The notes: generated by a model from the letters alone, not told the origin. A stretch of 64,000 bases of DNA from Vibrio penaeicida (GCF_002933855.1 NZ_BFAQ01000012.1:56245-120244); one strand, 5' to 3'; shown: positions 26,859 through 36,409, numbered from the stretch's first letter. Program-made: numbers and translations.

Positions 26859-26890
26859 TGATAGGTTTCACCAATGTTGTGAATTAAAAG

Positions 26891-27829
26891 CTAAAAGCAA
26901 GCTGTTATCGCGCGGCTGTTTTTGTTATGAAGTTCGTTGTAATAATACGCGATTATTTCGTCATATAAGCTGGACTGCTTTAGGCTGATCAGAGTCTGAT
27001 TAATGGCGGTGACAAGTTTTTCAGCTCTTGGTGATCGCTTCGATATCAAAAAATAAAAACGGACGTCATCTTCATTGAGTGGCTGACAAACAACATCGTT
27101 AGGTAGGGTTACCTCACCCGTTGCAATACTGCCAGCGATAATGGGGGCGGGGATTTCCATAATCTCGCAGCGACCATGTTTTAGCATCATGATCATGCTA
27201 CTTAGCCCTGATTTGTGTATTGAAATGATCTCGTCTTCAAGATGAGTGCGCTTTTCGATGTAATTTTCAATAACACGCCCACCTGATTCGCAGACATCAA
27301 AATGTTTCATTTCACGCAGCGTTGTTAACCTGCCCCCCGACAGTGGATTGAATAGCCCTTTTGGAAAATCGTCTTCAGAATAAAATATGGCGCGAGAAAG
27401 GGTGTATATGGGCCCTATGAAATAGAATTCTTTTGCTTTCTCTTCACTGTATGTAATGTCTGTGGTGATTTCAAAGCGGCTCTCGTGACCAAATTTCTGT
27501 GAGTTATGAAGGCATCGCTTGTTAGGCATGAGCCTATACTGGAATTCAAACTGATGCTGATTTGCAGTGGCTTCCAATATATCTATATTGATGCCAACGA
27601 TGTTGCTAGTTGGCCGTTTGTTCTCTTCTTTTACTACTGGCTTCTGTGATACTTCGTAGTAAAAAGGCGCCCAAGACTCACTACAGACTTGAACTGGAAG
27701 CTGATTGTTTAAGTTAGATTCTGTTTCGAAAGTATCGTCAGCGTTCGCATGGTTCTCTGCGTTCACGACGTTGAAAAGATTCAAAAAAACAACACTGATT
27801 AAAAAATACTGCCACAAATGCCGATGCAT
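26891..27829 (-). CDS. Periplasmic solute-binding (family 3)-like protein
   Basis: A 312-residue exported protein with a hydrophobic leader (residues 5-24) and mature region VQVCSESWAPFYYEV, GINIDILEATANQHQFEF and TTDITYSEEKAKEFYF. These are the layout of family-3 amino-acid binding proteins and related sensor domains. It has no linked permease or ATPase, so it may be an orphan binding protein or a stand-alone sensor. It lies upstream of the urea operon on the same strand, but with its own promoter region, and no functional link is visible. Confidence 0.75.
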   Translation of the reverse strand: MHRHLWQYFLISVVFLNLFNVVNAENHANADDTFETESNLNNQLPVQVCSESWAPFYYEVSQKPVVKEENKRPTSNIVGINIDILEATANQHQFEFQYRLMPNKRCLHNSQKFGHESRFEITTDITYSEEKAKEFYFIGPIYTLSRAIFYSEDDFPKGLFNPLSGGRLTTLREMKHFDVCESGGRVIENYIEKRTHLEDEIISIHKSGLSSMIMMLKHGRCEIMEIPAPIIAGSIATGEVTLPNDVVCQPLNEDDVRFYFLISKRSPRAEKLVTAINQTLISLKQSSLYDEIIAYYYNELHNKNSRAITACF

Positions 27830-27900
27830 TTACCTATCCAATAAAAAGGTATTGACTTAAGTATAGTCAACCTACCGAGCTGAACGTGAAATAATCCCTG

Positions 27901-28524
27901 GTGATACTCTTGAAGAGAGAACAAAACCAGAAAGATTTGCCTGATGGAGCAGGTTTGCAACTGCTATACCTCAAAAGTGACTCTAAGAAGAGACTATTGG
28001 TAATGTTTCTCGTGACTTCTTTGGGTTTTGTCTATTATTTAATCAGTTATGGAAGTGATCAATTGGAGTGGATGATGGAACAGACACCGCGACACATTAT
28101 GATGGAACTTGGGTACTTAGGGCTTTTACCCTTTCTTGGTTGTTTGGTACTTATGGTGGCGGATATTTCGCTATTTGGGCATACCCCACTGGGGCTTTTT
28201 GTTACTTATAGCGCGATTATTTTGAGCTTTTTATCCGGTGCTTTGTGGGGAAATGCGATTGATCATTTCTCTCACGCGTTGAGCCGTAATGGAATGCTAT
28301 TAAGCAATTCTTTCACCTTTATTGCGTGGGCGGTTTTATTGCAATCGCCGGAAAATCATTGGATTTCTCTGTTCATGCTGGCTTTTGGGTATGTAGCGGT
28401 TTGGTTCACTGAAGCCACGTTACGAAACTCTGAAAATGAAAATAATGCGAAAGGTTACAATGCCCTTAGAACAAGGTTGACCATCGGGGTCGTCGCATTT
28501 CATGGGGTTGCACTAGTGGTATGA
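27901..28524 (+). CDS. DUF3429-like inner-membrane protein
   Basis: A 207-residue protein with a polar N-terminus and about five membrane helices. GYLGLLPFLGCLV near residue 78 and YSAIILSFLSGALWG near 108 resemble the DUF3429 family, and the ending YNALRTRLTIGVV also agrees. Function is unknown. It starts with GTG at 27901 without a strong ribosome-binding site; the next in-frame ATG (28003) would remove the first 34 residues but keep all helices. Confidence 0.7.
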   Translation: MILLKREQNQKDLPDGAGLQLLYLKSDSKKRLLVMFLVTSLGFVYYLISYGSDQLEWMMEQTPRHIMMELGYLGLLPFLGCLVLMVADISLFGHTPLGLFVTYSAIILSFLSGALWGNAIDHFSHALSRNGMLLSNSFTFIAWAVLLQSPENHWISLFMLAFGYVAVWFTEATLRNSENENNAKGYNALRTRLTIGVVAFHGVALVV

Positions 28525-28531
28525 ATATAAT

Positions 28532-28552
28532 TGTAAATGATTCTCATTGAGT
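28532..28552. promoter_or_regulatory. Fur box before vibH
   Basis: TAAATGATTCTCATTGA contains ATGATTCTCATT, close to the vibrio Fur pattern of ATGATAAT-type half-sites. It is about 170 nt upstream of the amide synthase start, in the only promoter region of that gene. Confidence 0.7.
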
Positions 28553-28718
28553 TTTGTTGCTGTATTGGTATTATCTGACGGCTTTTGGTTATATTCAACT
28601 AACCTCAGCCAAGGATGAGAACAAACCTATTGCACTTAAATCGAAGTAGCGATGTTTGAATAGAGTGTGGCTGCTCAGCTTATCCCAAACTGAGGTGCAT
28701 TCAGGTAAGGAAACCGCA

Positions 28719-29996
28719 ATGAGCCAAGTTTGGCACCCACTCACCCATGCTCAGCAATCTTATTGGGATGAGTTCTTAAATCACCCTGATAGTTCAGGAT
28801 CTGTTGTAGCCCATCGTATTGAAATTAATGGTCCCTGTGATCATGAATTATTGTTGCGGGCTATTCGCCAAGCTGTTGATGAAGCTGATGTATTAAACCT
28901 TTCATTCAAAGTCGTGGAAGGTGAATCTTACCCACGCCAGTCCGTTACCCCTTCGTTGTATTCGAATGTAGAGGTTATCGATCTAAGAACAAAGCCAAAT
29001 AACGAAGCGTCGGCTAACGAGATGATGGTAGCTGATGCAAGTACACCTATTGACCTGACCAATTCTGCCATTTCTTTACAAAGGCTCTATCTGTTATCTG
29101 ATGAAAAACGAATTTGGTATTCTCGGGCGCATCATATTGCGGTAGATGGCTACAGTATGAGTTTAGTTGAGAGCCGGTGTGCAACGTTATACCGCTGCTT
29201 TTTACTAAAAGAAACACCACCTGCGGCACATAAAAGGCTCGATACATACATAAAAGAAGATCATGACTATCGTACAGGGAACCGATTCGGGAAAGATGAA
29301 GCGTTTTGGCAAGAATATATAGAGAATTCCGATCTTGAAAAAATAGAGAGTGGTAGCTTGTGCTTCGATACGGTAGAAAAAAGGTTAGAGTTACCTGATG
29401 AATTAGGTACGGCATTACTAACCTTATCTAAAAAGCTCATAATTGGGTGGACAGATATTTTACTGCTGCTAACCTCTGCGTACTTATACTCCGACTTCCG
29501 TAACACAGAAGGGCAAAAGGAGGATTCATTACCAGTATGGATCCCTTTTATGAATAGAATGGGAAATCCTTGCGCGAATACACCTTCGTTAATGGTAAAT
29601 GCCATACCTTATAAAGTTTGCGTTAAACAAAATGAGAGTGTCGAAGATTATATTCTTAGCTCCGTAAAAGAGTTAAGAACGCTCTATTCACATGGTCGAT
29701 ATAGGCTAGAGAGTAAAAATATATCTGAAGGTCATCACTATTTCTTATCCCCCTTTATTAATATATTACCTTTCGACCCACCTGAATTTCATTTATGCCA
29801 GACAAACCACCAAGTCGTTGCTGGTGGTATTGCAGATGGTTTTAATATTACCTTTCGATCTTCAAAGGATGCCTCAGGAATGAGCTTATTTATTGAAGGA
29901 GAGTCGGCACTTTATCATCAGTCTGCAGTAGACGTGCATGCCAAAGGGCTAAAGGATTTTTTGCATTCCACATTGCTCAATTGTTCTACCGACTGA
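28719..29996 (+). CDS. vibH: VibH-like free-standing condensation domain (amide synthase)
   Basis: A 425-residue stand-alone NRPS condensation domain. In V. cholerae, VibH joins 2,3-dihydroxybenzoate carried on VibB to norspermidine. The catalytic motif HHIAVDGYS (29130-29156) is intact, and the opening WHPLTHAQQSYWDEFL resembles VibH and EntF condensation domains. The frame opens at 28656, but the ATG at 28719, with TAAGG upstream, gives the family length. Being a single domain with no carrier, it must use the aryl carrier proteins encoded nearby. First gene of the siderophore island, under a Fur box. Confidence 0.85.
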   Translation: MSQVWHPLTHAQQSYWDEFLNHPDSSGSVVAHRIEINGPCDHELLLRAIRQAVDEADVLNLSFKVVEGESYPRQSVTPSLYSNVEVIDLRTKPNNEASANEMMVADASTPIDLTNSAISLQRLYLLSDEKRIWYSRAHHIAVDGYSMSLVESRCATLYRCFLLKETPPAAHKRLDTYIKEDHDYRTGNRFGKDEAFWQEYIENSDLEKIESGSLCFDTVEKRLELPDELGTALLTLSKKLIIGWTDILLLLTSAYLYSDFRNTEGQKEDSLPVWIPFMNRMGNPCANTPSLMVNAIPYKVCVKQNESVEDYILSSVKELRTLYSHGRYRLESKNISEGHHYFLSPFINILPFDPPEFHLCQTNHQVVAGGIADGFNITFRSSKDASGMSLFIEGESALYHQSAVDVHAKGLKDFLHSTLLNCSTD

Positions 29997-30467
29997 CATC
30001 CATCAACCTTTTCAAATATACGATTTACTTTGCTCTATAAGTTATGCAGGGGCAGTCTCTGCATAATTTTGATTTGTCGATATAGGGCACTTACTCTTAT
30101 ATAAACGTCTTATTGATAATAATAACTATTACTAAATATAAATGAGAATGCTTTACATTTGTATGCGCTATCGATAGAGTACAAACCTAAATTCGTCAAG
30201 CTACAGATAGAAAAAATTTGCAAGCATCTGCATATTAATTTGTGATGCTTTTTTACTCTGTCTGAGAAGCGGTTTTTAGTCGGAATATTCGCTCTCAAAT
30301 ACATAACGTAGTGGTTAATGGGAGTCACAAGGAAGTCTAGTCGAATACTCAGTTAAAGAGTCCATCGCCTTTTCACTCATTTGAATAGCTTCCAGTTTGG
30401 CTTTTATTTTTTGATAAATCGTATTTGGGTGCATCAATTGTTAATGCTTAGTTAAGGAGAATTTTAA
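29997..30467 (+). other. Iron-responsive upstream region of the receptor gene
   Basis: A 471-base AT-rich gap with a double Fur box at 30115-30159. The remaining 300 bases up to the receptor start would be a long leader; I see no coding region or clear riboswitch in it. Confidence 0.5.
30115..30159. promoter_or_regulatory. Tandem Fur boxes before the siderophore receptor
   Basis: GATAATAATAACTATTA (from 30115) matches about 14 of 19 Fur consensus positions, and AAATGAGAATGCTTTACATT (30140-30159) is a vibrio-type Fur box. The second 20-mer is identical to the one before the downstream NRPS gene at 51116-51135. Confidence 0.75.
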
Positions 30468-32537
30468 ATGACAGCATTACGTCCAGCGCAGATGAATGTA
30501 ATAGGAAACAAAACATTCAAATTGCGCACCTTATCCGCAGTTATTATGGGACTCTGCGTGGGTGGTCAGGCATTTGCAGAAACAAATAATAAAAATGAAG
30601 CAAATTCTGGAGAAGGTACTATTTCTGTTGTCACCGTAATTGGTGAAAAAACAGAGCGCTCCATTTACGACACTGGCTCAAGTGTTGAGGTTTTTGATGA
30701 AGACCGTATCAATACCACTCCAGGTGCCACTGAGATTGATGATCTGCTTCAGTTAACGCCAAACATCGTAGACTCAGGCCAGGGTAACAACCTACCATCG
30801 GTTCGTGGTGTGGATGGCTCAGGTCCGTCCATTGGTGGGCTTGCTGCTTTTGGCGGATCTATGCCAAGGTTGAACCTCTCAGTAGACGGGCGTTCAATGG
30901 GGTATACAGAAGTTGCCTTTGGTCCTAGTTCACTATGGGACATAAAACAGGCTGAAATTTACCTTGGACCACAAAGTTACATTCAAGGTAGAAATGCGTC
31001 TTCAGGTGCCATTGTCATGAAATCAAATGATCCTACCTATCACTTTGAAAGTAAGGTTAAAGGTGCAATTGGCGAACAGAACTATTCTCAGACAGCAGCA
31101 GTAATATCCGCTCCAATTTTAGAGGATGAACTTGCGTTTAGATTGAGCGTCGATCAGCAAAAGCGCAAGAGTTATGAAGATCTCACGTCTTACGAGCCAG
31201 CCGGTGATCCTGGAAGAATCGAGATGACGACTGCGCGCGGAAAATTCCTTTACGAGCCATCAGGGCTTCCAGGCTTCAAGACCACTGTAACTGTTGTTCA
31301 TATGGATACCCGTTCACCACAATCTGAAGCTATTCAAGGGGCTACAGACGACAATCGTGCTGTCTATGAAACTCAATCGACTAGTGGTATATGGGATGTT
31401 TCATATACATTATCTGAAACTTTAGTGTTAGAGAATAACTTTATCTACACAGATCGTTCGTACGACAGAATCTCTGATCCAGCAGCATTTCGTGGAAAGA
31501 AAGATGTGAAATCTGATGGTAAAGAAATTCAAGTTGAACCAGTTGTTCGATTTAATTCAGTAGATGGAGATGTTTCGAGCTTATTTGGATTGCGTTACTT
31601 TAAGTCAAATGACGATGATGTCTATGAGCAAACTGGGTTATCTACTCCAATGACAGGTGAAAACAGCAGTGTTTCTGCTTTTGGTGAAGTAACGTATGCG
31701 GTAACCCCAAAAATAGAGCTTGTCGCAGCAGGTCGATTTGAGCGCGAAAACAAAAAACGTTTTATCAATACATCTAGTTACTCCCTAGATTACGATGAAT
31801 CCTCTGGTGTATTTCTACCTAAGCTAGAAGTTAGTTACAAACCTGGAGAAGCACAAACAGTGGGTGTCCGTGCAGCTAAAGGATTTAGTTCAGGAGGCGC
31901 TGGATTAGGGTTTAATGGAATTAATTTTGTTGGCTTTACTCCTTATACCTACGAAAATGAATACGTTTGGAACTATGAGTTATTCACTCGTCACAGATTG
32001 TTAGGTGATACTCTTGAGCTAACCTCTAATGTCTTCTACAACGATTTTGACAACTTCCAGGTTATTCAAACTTCGACAAATGGTGATGTGCAAATAGACA
32101 ATGTCGACGGCGCAAATACGTATGGTGCTGAGCTAGGAAGTCGTTGGTTGACAACATCCGATCTAGAGTTTTTTGCATCACTAGGCTTGTTGAAATCGAA
32201 CTTCAAAGATCCTTCAGACAAAAATAAAGAGCTTCCTCGCGCACCTTCTTTAAACGCAAAGCTAGGAGCGCTGTATAATTTTGCTGATGGTTTTGAATTA
32301 AGTGGGAACGCAAGCTACTCTGGTGGCTATTTCAGTGACATTGAAAATACCGAAAGCGAAAAAGTTGACGCATACTGGGTTGCCAATGCTCAGCTAGCTT
32401 ATGTATTCGACAGCGGTCGTGTTGCACTATTTGCGTCCAACTTGTTTGATTCGCAAAAAGAAACGTTTTATTTTGACACAGCTGTAACAAAACAAGCACC
32501 TCGCCAAATTGGTGCTTCTGTAGAACTGAATTTCTAA
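30468..32537 (+). CDS. viuA: TonB-dependent ferric-siderophore receptor (ViuA/VuuA type)
   Basis: A 689-residue outer-membrane receptor. A signal peptide ends at AFAE (about residue 38); the plug domain follows with VVTVIGEKTERSIYDTGSSV, PNIVDSGQGNNLPSVRGVDG and AEIYLGPQSYIQGRNASSGAIV; the barrel ends with the aromatic C-terminus VELNF needed for outer-membrane insertion. Position and plug wording fit receptors of vibriobactin or vulnibactin. AAGGAG precedes the ATG. Tandem Fur boxes lie upstream and a strong terminator lies downstream. Confidence 0.9.
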   Translation: MTALRPAQMNVIGNKTFKLRTLSAVIMGLCVGGQAFAETNNKNEANSGEGTISVVTVIGEKTERSIYDTGSSVEVFDEDRINTTPGATEIDDLLQLTPNIVDSGQGNNLPSVRGVDGSGPSIGGLAAFGGSMPRLNLSVDGRSMGYTEVAFGPSSLWDIKQAEIYLGPQSYIQGRNASSGAIVMKSNDPTYHFESKVKGAIGEQNYSQTAAVISAPILEDELAFRLSVDQQKRKSYEDLTSYEPAGDPGRIEMTTARGKFLYEPSGLPGFKTTVTVVHMDTRSPQSEAIQGATDDNRAVYETQSTSGIWDVSYTLSETLVLENNFIYTDRSYDRISDPAAFRGKKDVKSDGKEIQVEPVVRFNSVDGDVSSLFGLRYFKSNDDDVYEQTGLSTPMTGENSSVSAFGEVTYAVTPKIELVAAGRFERENKKRFINTSSYSLDYDESSGVFLPKLEVSYKPGEAQTVGVRAAKGFSSGGAGLGFNGINFVGFTPYTYENEYVWNYELFTRHRLLGDTLELTSNVFYNDFDNFQVIQTSTNGDVQIDNVDGANTYGAELGSRWLTTSDLEFFASLGLLKSNFKDPSDKNKELPRAPSLNAKLGALYNFADGFELSGNASYSGGYFSDIENTESEKVDAYWVANAQLAYVFDSGRVALFASNLFDSQKETFYFDTAVTKQAPRQIGASVELNF

Positions 32538-32554
32538 CAATTAAGTTTGACCAA

Positions 32555-32584
32555 AAAACGCCTTGCAATGACGCAAGGCGTTTT
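32555..32584. terminator. Bidirectional Rho-independent terminator
   Basis: AAAACGCCTTGC (32555-32566) and GCAAGGCGTTTT (32573-32584) form a perfect 12-bp stem with a 6-nt loop, directly after the receptor gene. Confidence 0.92.
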
Positions 32585-32598
32585 GTTTAGAAACAAAA

Positions 32599-32629
32599 AA
32601 GCAGCTTAGGATTTATACCAAAGCTGCTT
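32599..32629 (-). terminator. Terminator of the aryl carrier protein gene
   Basis: AAGCAGCTT (32599-32607) and AAGCTGCTT (32621-32629) form a 9-bp stem. Read on the minus strand it is followed by a T run, so it ends the small carrier gene. Confidence 0.8.
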
Positions 32630-32647
32630 GATTTTTAATTCCGATGG

Positions 32648-32890
32648 TTATGCAGGTACTTCATTTGATGCGATGATTTTTTCCCAAGCTTCTAATGTTG
32701 GGTTTTCCATTAGCTGCGCAAAGTTGAGATTCAAGCCTGCATTTCTATATTGCCCCGTCAGACGCATCATGCTGATTGAGTCCAAACCGAGTTCAATAAG
32801 ATTTACATCAGGTTTTATTGAATCAGCTGAAACGCCTAAAAGCTGGCTAACTGTCTCTAATAAATCAATATTCGCTTCTTGCTTTGACAA
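32648..32890 (-). CDS. Free-standing aryl carrier protein
   Basis: An 80-residue carrier domain standing alone. The phosphopantetheine attachment motif LGLDSISMM has its Ser at residue 38 (32777-32779). The LGLDS wording, rather than the GGHS of peptidyl carriers, is typical of aryl carriers such as the EntB and VibB C-terminal domains. It starts with TTG; AAAGGA seven nt upstream decides this unusual start. It is transcribed away from the aryl-AMP ligase gene across a shared Fur-box region. Since EntB here already carries an ArCP, this second one probably serves the other aryl acid, salicylate (inference). Confidence 0.85.
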   Translation of the reverse strand: MSKQEANIDLLETVSQLLGVSADSIKPDVNLIELGLDSISMMRLTGQYRNAGLNLNFAQLMENPTLEAWEKIIASNEVPA

Positions 32891-32982
32891 AATAATATCC
32901 TTTTTTTCGGAAGCTTACCTTTTACTTCCAATGTTTGATTCAAAATCGTTGTACACAATATCATTACTTGATTGTGGTGTTC

Positions 32983-33003
32983 AAATGATTATTATTACCA
33001 TTT
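32983..33003. promoter_or_regulatory. Fur box between the carrier and ligase genes
   Basis: AAATGATTATTATTACCATTT is a good Fur-box match in the divergent region of the carrier (minus) and the salicylate-type ligase (plus), so it can control both. Confidence 0.75.
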
Positions 33004-33098
33004 AGAAAAATGCTGCGCATAAGTTGCAGTGAGTGTGTTTGATTATCTTTTTTCAAGCAAATACTCTCGTCATCAGTACAGAAACATTAGGGAATGAG

Positions 33099-34754
33099 AT
33101 GGACATCGTACTCAAGGAAAATGAGGTACAACAAGATTTGCTTTTCGGTTTTGTTGAACAGTCTGAAAGTCAATTTAAAAAATTTCAAAATGCCAATATA
33201 TGGCTTAACACACCTTTGTGGGGGATTTTATCTGAGGGAGTAGATAAACACCCAAAGAAGATCGCGGTTGAAGATTCTCATGGCGTGCTTTCTTATAAAG
33301 AGCTGCAACTTGAAGCTGACAAAATAGCAGCTGGTTTAAAGGAGGATGGTTTAAAAGCAGGTGATAGAGTCGTTTTCCAAATTTCGAACAGTCTTTTTTT
33401 TGCAAAGGTTTTTTTTGCAATACAAAGGGCAGGTTTGGTTCCGGTACTGGCTTTGCCTGCACATGGTGTTGTCGAAATTCGTCATTTCATGAAAATTTCT
33501 GGTGCAAAGGCTTATTTTGGCTCCAATTTAGAAAATGATGGCAAAGCGCTTCATATTTCAGATTCACTTTCTAAAGAATTCCCTGAACTGAAACATATCT
33601 ATATCGCAGGCGATTCAGGGAAATACGGCTCTATGCCTATGGGTGAGGTTAATCAGTTTATACCCGAAGAATCAAATCCCGATTTTCCGGCTCTGTTTTT
33701 GGTCTCAGGTGGGACAACGGGCCTTCCTAAGCTCATTCCAAGAACACATAACGATTATCGCTTTAACATTCAGAGTTGCGCCGACGCGAGCGAATTATCA
33801 AATGAAGAGGTTTATCTTGCGGTTCTACCAGCAGCACACAACTTTACGTTAGGGTGCCCTGGGTTACTTGGTGCACTTCAGTGTGGCGGAAAAGTCATCT
33901 TTAGTACAAACCCTAGCCCCGACTATTGTTTCGATGTTATTGAAAAAAATAAAGTCACTTCTACAGCATTAGTTCCTGCGTTAGCTCAGTTATGGACAGC
34001 AGCTAAAGAATGGGAGAATGCTGACACATCCAGTTTGAGACTTATCCAAGTGGGTGGTTCTAAACTTGCGCATTCCGATGCTCTAAATGTTCAACAAGCA
34101 TTTCCTGGTGCACTTCAACAAGTCTTTGGAATGGCTGAAGGTCTGATTGCCTGCACTCGACTTGGTGATGATGATGAACTCGTTGCAACTAAACAGGGAC
34201 GCCCTGTTAGTCATTGGGATGAGGTGCGTGTTGTTAATGCCGAGGGGAAACTCGTTTCGGTTGGAGAAGAGGGGGAGTTGCTCACTCGAGGTCCGTATAC
34301 ATTAAGAGGTTACTACCGAGCTGCAGAGCACAATGAGCGTTCTTTTACTGAAGATGGGTTTTACCGAAGTGGCGATCGCGTCATCGTGGATGAAAATGGC
34401 TACATTGTGGTGACGGGTCGGATCAAAGATGTCGTAAACCGAGCTGGCGAATGTATTGCTACAGATGAATTGGAAGAGCAGTTGCTTGCCCATCCCAATG
34501 TTGCACAAATCGCAGTCGTTGCCGTACCGGATAAGCATTTGGGGGAAAGAATAGGCGTAGCGTTAGTCAAGAAAGGTCGAGTGCCGACGCTTCAAGAATT
34601 GCGAGTTTTCCTTCAAGAACAGGGTATCGCTTCATTCAAATTACCAGATGAGCTAAATGTTGTGTCGAGCTTGCCTAAAACGGCTGTTGGCAAGATAGAT
34701 AAAAAGCGCGTTCCTGGTCCAGATGGATCCCCTTGGGTTAATACTCCAATATAA
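33099..34754 (+). CDS. Aryl-acid AMP ligase, salicylate type (PchD/YbtE-like)
   Basis: A 551-residue stand-alone adenylation enzyme that activates an aryl acid and loads it on an aryl carrier. Core motifs are VSGGTTGLPKLIPRTHNDY, the YRSGD-like GFYRSGDRV and the catalytic Lys in KTAVGKIDKKR. Acid-recognition residues: Asn in AHNFTLGCPG (33840-33842), Cys (33855-33857) where DHB enzymes have Ser240, and Ile (34146-34148) where they have Val337. Salicylate enzymes carry Cys and a larger aliphatic residue there. The next gene makes salicylate, which supports this. The frame opens with GTG at 33033; the ATG at 33099 fits family length. Confidence 0.88.
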   Translation: MDIVLKENEVQQDLLFGFVEQSESQFKKFQNANIWLNTPLWGILSEGVDKHPKKIAVEDSHGVLSYKELQLEADKIAAGLKEDGLKAGDRVVFQISNSLFFAKVFFAIQRAGLVPVLALPAHGVVEIRHFMKISGAKAYFGSNLENDGKALHISDSLSKEFPELKHIYIAGDSGKYGSMPMGEVNQFIPEESNPDFPALFLVSGGTTGLPKLIPRTHNDYRFNIQSCADASELSNEEVYLAVLPAAHNFTLGCPGLLGALQCGGKVIFSTNPSPDYCFDVIEKNKVTSTALVPALAQLWTAAKEWENADTSSLRLIQVGGSKLAHSDALNVQQAFPGALQQVFGMAEGLIACTRLGDDDELVATKQGRPVSHWDEVRVVNAEGKLVSVGEEGELLTRGPYTLRGYYRAAEHNERSFTEDGFYRSGDRVIVDENGYIVVTGRIKDVVNRAGECIATDELEEQLLAHPNVAQIAVVAVPDKHLGERIGVALVKKGRVPTLQELRVFLQEQGIASFKLPDELNVVSSLPKTAVGKIDKKRVPGPDGSPWVNTPI

Positions 34755-34822
34755 AGAAATTCAGGCGACGAATACGTGGTCTGATTCCACGCTAAAGCGA
34801 CGGTATACTGATTGAATATTTA

Positions 34823-34843
34823 TTGATAATAAGATACATTCTT
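34823..34843. promoter_or_regulatory. Fur-like box before pchB
   Basis: TTGATAATAAGATACATTC resembles a Fur box and lies about 120 nt before the lyase start. Weaker than the other boxes of the island. Confidence 0.5.
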
Positions 34844-34961
34844 ATTTCGTTTTAAGGACGAAGAATTTCTATTTTCCCCATATTCTTCAATAACTAAGGA
34901 ATAACTCAGAAAGTAGGAAGTTGAAAGCAGACAACAGGGAATGAAATTAAAGGAAATTAAC

Positions 34962-35303
34962 GTGTCATCTTTAAAGAAGCCAGAAGCTTGCGAAAGTCTT
35001 AATGATATTCGTATAGGAATAGATACCCTTGACAAAGAGATTATTCATATTCTTTCAAGGCGAATGGGCTATGTAAAAGCAGCAGCACAGTTTAAGCCTA
35101 ATGAAGAGAGTATTCCAGCCCCCGAACGTGTCGTTGTAATGTTGGAAGATCGAAAAAAATGGGCCGAAGAAGCAGGGATTTCAACAGAGTTTGTTGAATC
35201 GATTTTCCCTAACATAATCGATTGGTACATTAACCAGCAAATACAGCACTGGCGCAATGAAAGAGGGCTTTCGACAGAAGAGTCCGAAAATACAGCAACG
35301 TGA
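34962..35303 (+). CDS. pchB: Isochorismate pyruvate lyase (PchB-like), salicylate synthesis
   Basis: A 113-residue AroQ-fold enzyme that converts isochorismate to salicylate and pyruvate. Active-site positions of PchB are present: the Arg of LNDIRIGID, the RRMGYVKAA helix, Lys in QFKPNEESIPAPERV and Gln in WYINQQIQHW. Overall length and wording match PchB closely and not a plain chorismate mutase. An ATG at 34941 also opens the frame, but AAAGGA at 34949-34954 lies inside that extension and is ideally placed for the GTG at 34962, which gives a PchB-like N-terminus. It follows the salicylate-type ligase. Confidence 0.92.
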   Translation: MSSLKKPEACESLNDIRIGIDTLDKEIIHILSRRMGYVKAAAQFKPNEESIPAPERVVVMLEDRKKWAEEAGISTEFVESIFPNIIDWYINQQIQHWRNERGLSTEESENTAT

Positions 35304-35463
35304 TAATAACTTTTTAAAATTATCAGTTGGGTAAGTAATTAGAGCGCGACATATTATCAACTTATATGTTTTTACTTTAGTTGCTAAGCGCAAAAGATCT
35401 GATTTATCAGAAGACTTAATTAGGAACCTTAGGCGCTAATTAGAGTATTAAGGACAATCACAA

Positions 35464-36357
35464 ATGGCTATACCTAAAATTGCGAGTTACGACTTGCCGG
35501 AACACAAAGAATTTCCAGACAACAAGACGAATTGGAAAATTGACCCTAGCGAAGCGGTACTGCTGATTCACGATATGCAGGAATACTTCGTGAACTATTA
35601 TGAGATGAACGCCTCACCTATGGCTGAAGTTCTTAAAAATATACAAGAACTTAAGAAGAAAGCGAAAGAAGCGGGGATACCTGTTGTTTATACTGCCCAA
35701 CCCGCTAATCAAGATCCAAAAGACCGTGCTTTGTTAACAGACTTTTGGGGACCTGGGTTGAATGGCGATCATACTCCAGTTGTTTCTTCTCTCACGCCTG
35801 AAAAAGATGATATTGAATACGTCAAATGGCGTTACAGCGCGTTCAAGAAAACCCCATTGCTTGACTACATGAAAGAGAATGGTAAAACCCAGCTGATCAT
35901 TTCGGGCATTTACGGGCATATTGGCATTTTATCCACAGCACTTGATGCTTTTATGCTGGATATAAAGCCGTTTATTGTGGGTGACGCCATTGCTGATTTC
36001 TCTCGTGAAGACCATGTTCATACATTGAATTATGTTGCTGGTAGAGCGGGGAGTATTAAAAGCCTGAGTGAGGTAATTGGTGAAATCCAGTCATCCAAAG
36101 GTAGTGTATTAAGCCTAAATGTTCTGCAATCTGATGTAGCAGAAACGCTAGGGGTAGCTGCACAAGATATTGATGTGAATGAAAACTTAATTTTTATGGG
36201 ATTGGATTCTATTAGGGTCATGACACTTGTAGAGAAGTGGAATAAGCAGGGTGCCGATGTTTCGTTCGCCAAGCTTATGGAAACGGTTTCCTTACAGGAG
36301 TGGTGGAGAACGATTGAGACCACTCTAAATAATAAGAAGGAAGAAGTGTCAGCGTAA
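35464..36357 (+). CDS. vibB: Isochorismatase with C-terminal aryl carrier domain (EntB/VibB)
   Basis: A 297-residue bifunctional protein. Residues 1-205 are isochorismatase: the catalytic Asp is in [14 protein letters not shown], the Lys in [14 protein letters not shown], and Gly in [11 protein letters not shown] stands where related amidases have Cys. This domain makes 2,3-dihydro-2,3-dihydroxybenzoate for EntA. Residues 215-290 are an aryl carrier with MGLDSIRVM, Ser codon 36208-36210. It accepts DHB from EntE and delivers it to the condensation enzymes. AAGGA precedes the ATG. Confidence 0.94.
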   Translation: MAIPKIASYDLPEHKEFPDNKTNWKIDPSEAVLLIHDMQEYFVNYYEMNASPMAEVLKNIQELKKKAKEAGIPVVYTAQPANQDPKDRALLTDFWGPGLNGDHTPVVSSLTPEKDDIEYVKWRYSAFKKTPLLDYMKENGKTQLIISGIYGHIGILSTALDAFMLDIKPFIVGDAIADFSREDHVHTLNYVAGRAGSIKSLSEVIGEIQSSKGSVLSLNVLQSDVAETLGVAAQDIDVNENLIFMGLDSIRVMTLVEKWNKQGADVSFAKLMETVSLQEWWRTIETTLNNKKEEVSA

Positions 36358-36409
36358 CGACTCGTTAAATTGACTCTAATTTCAATAAATATCCATAAGA
36401 GGTAAACCG

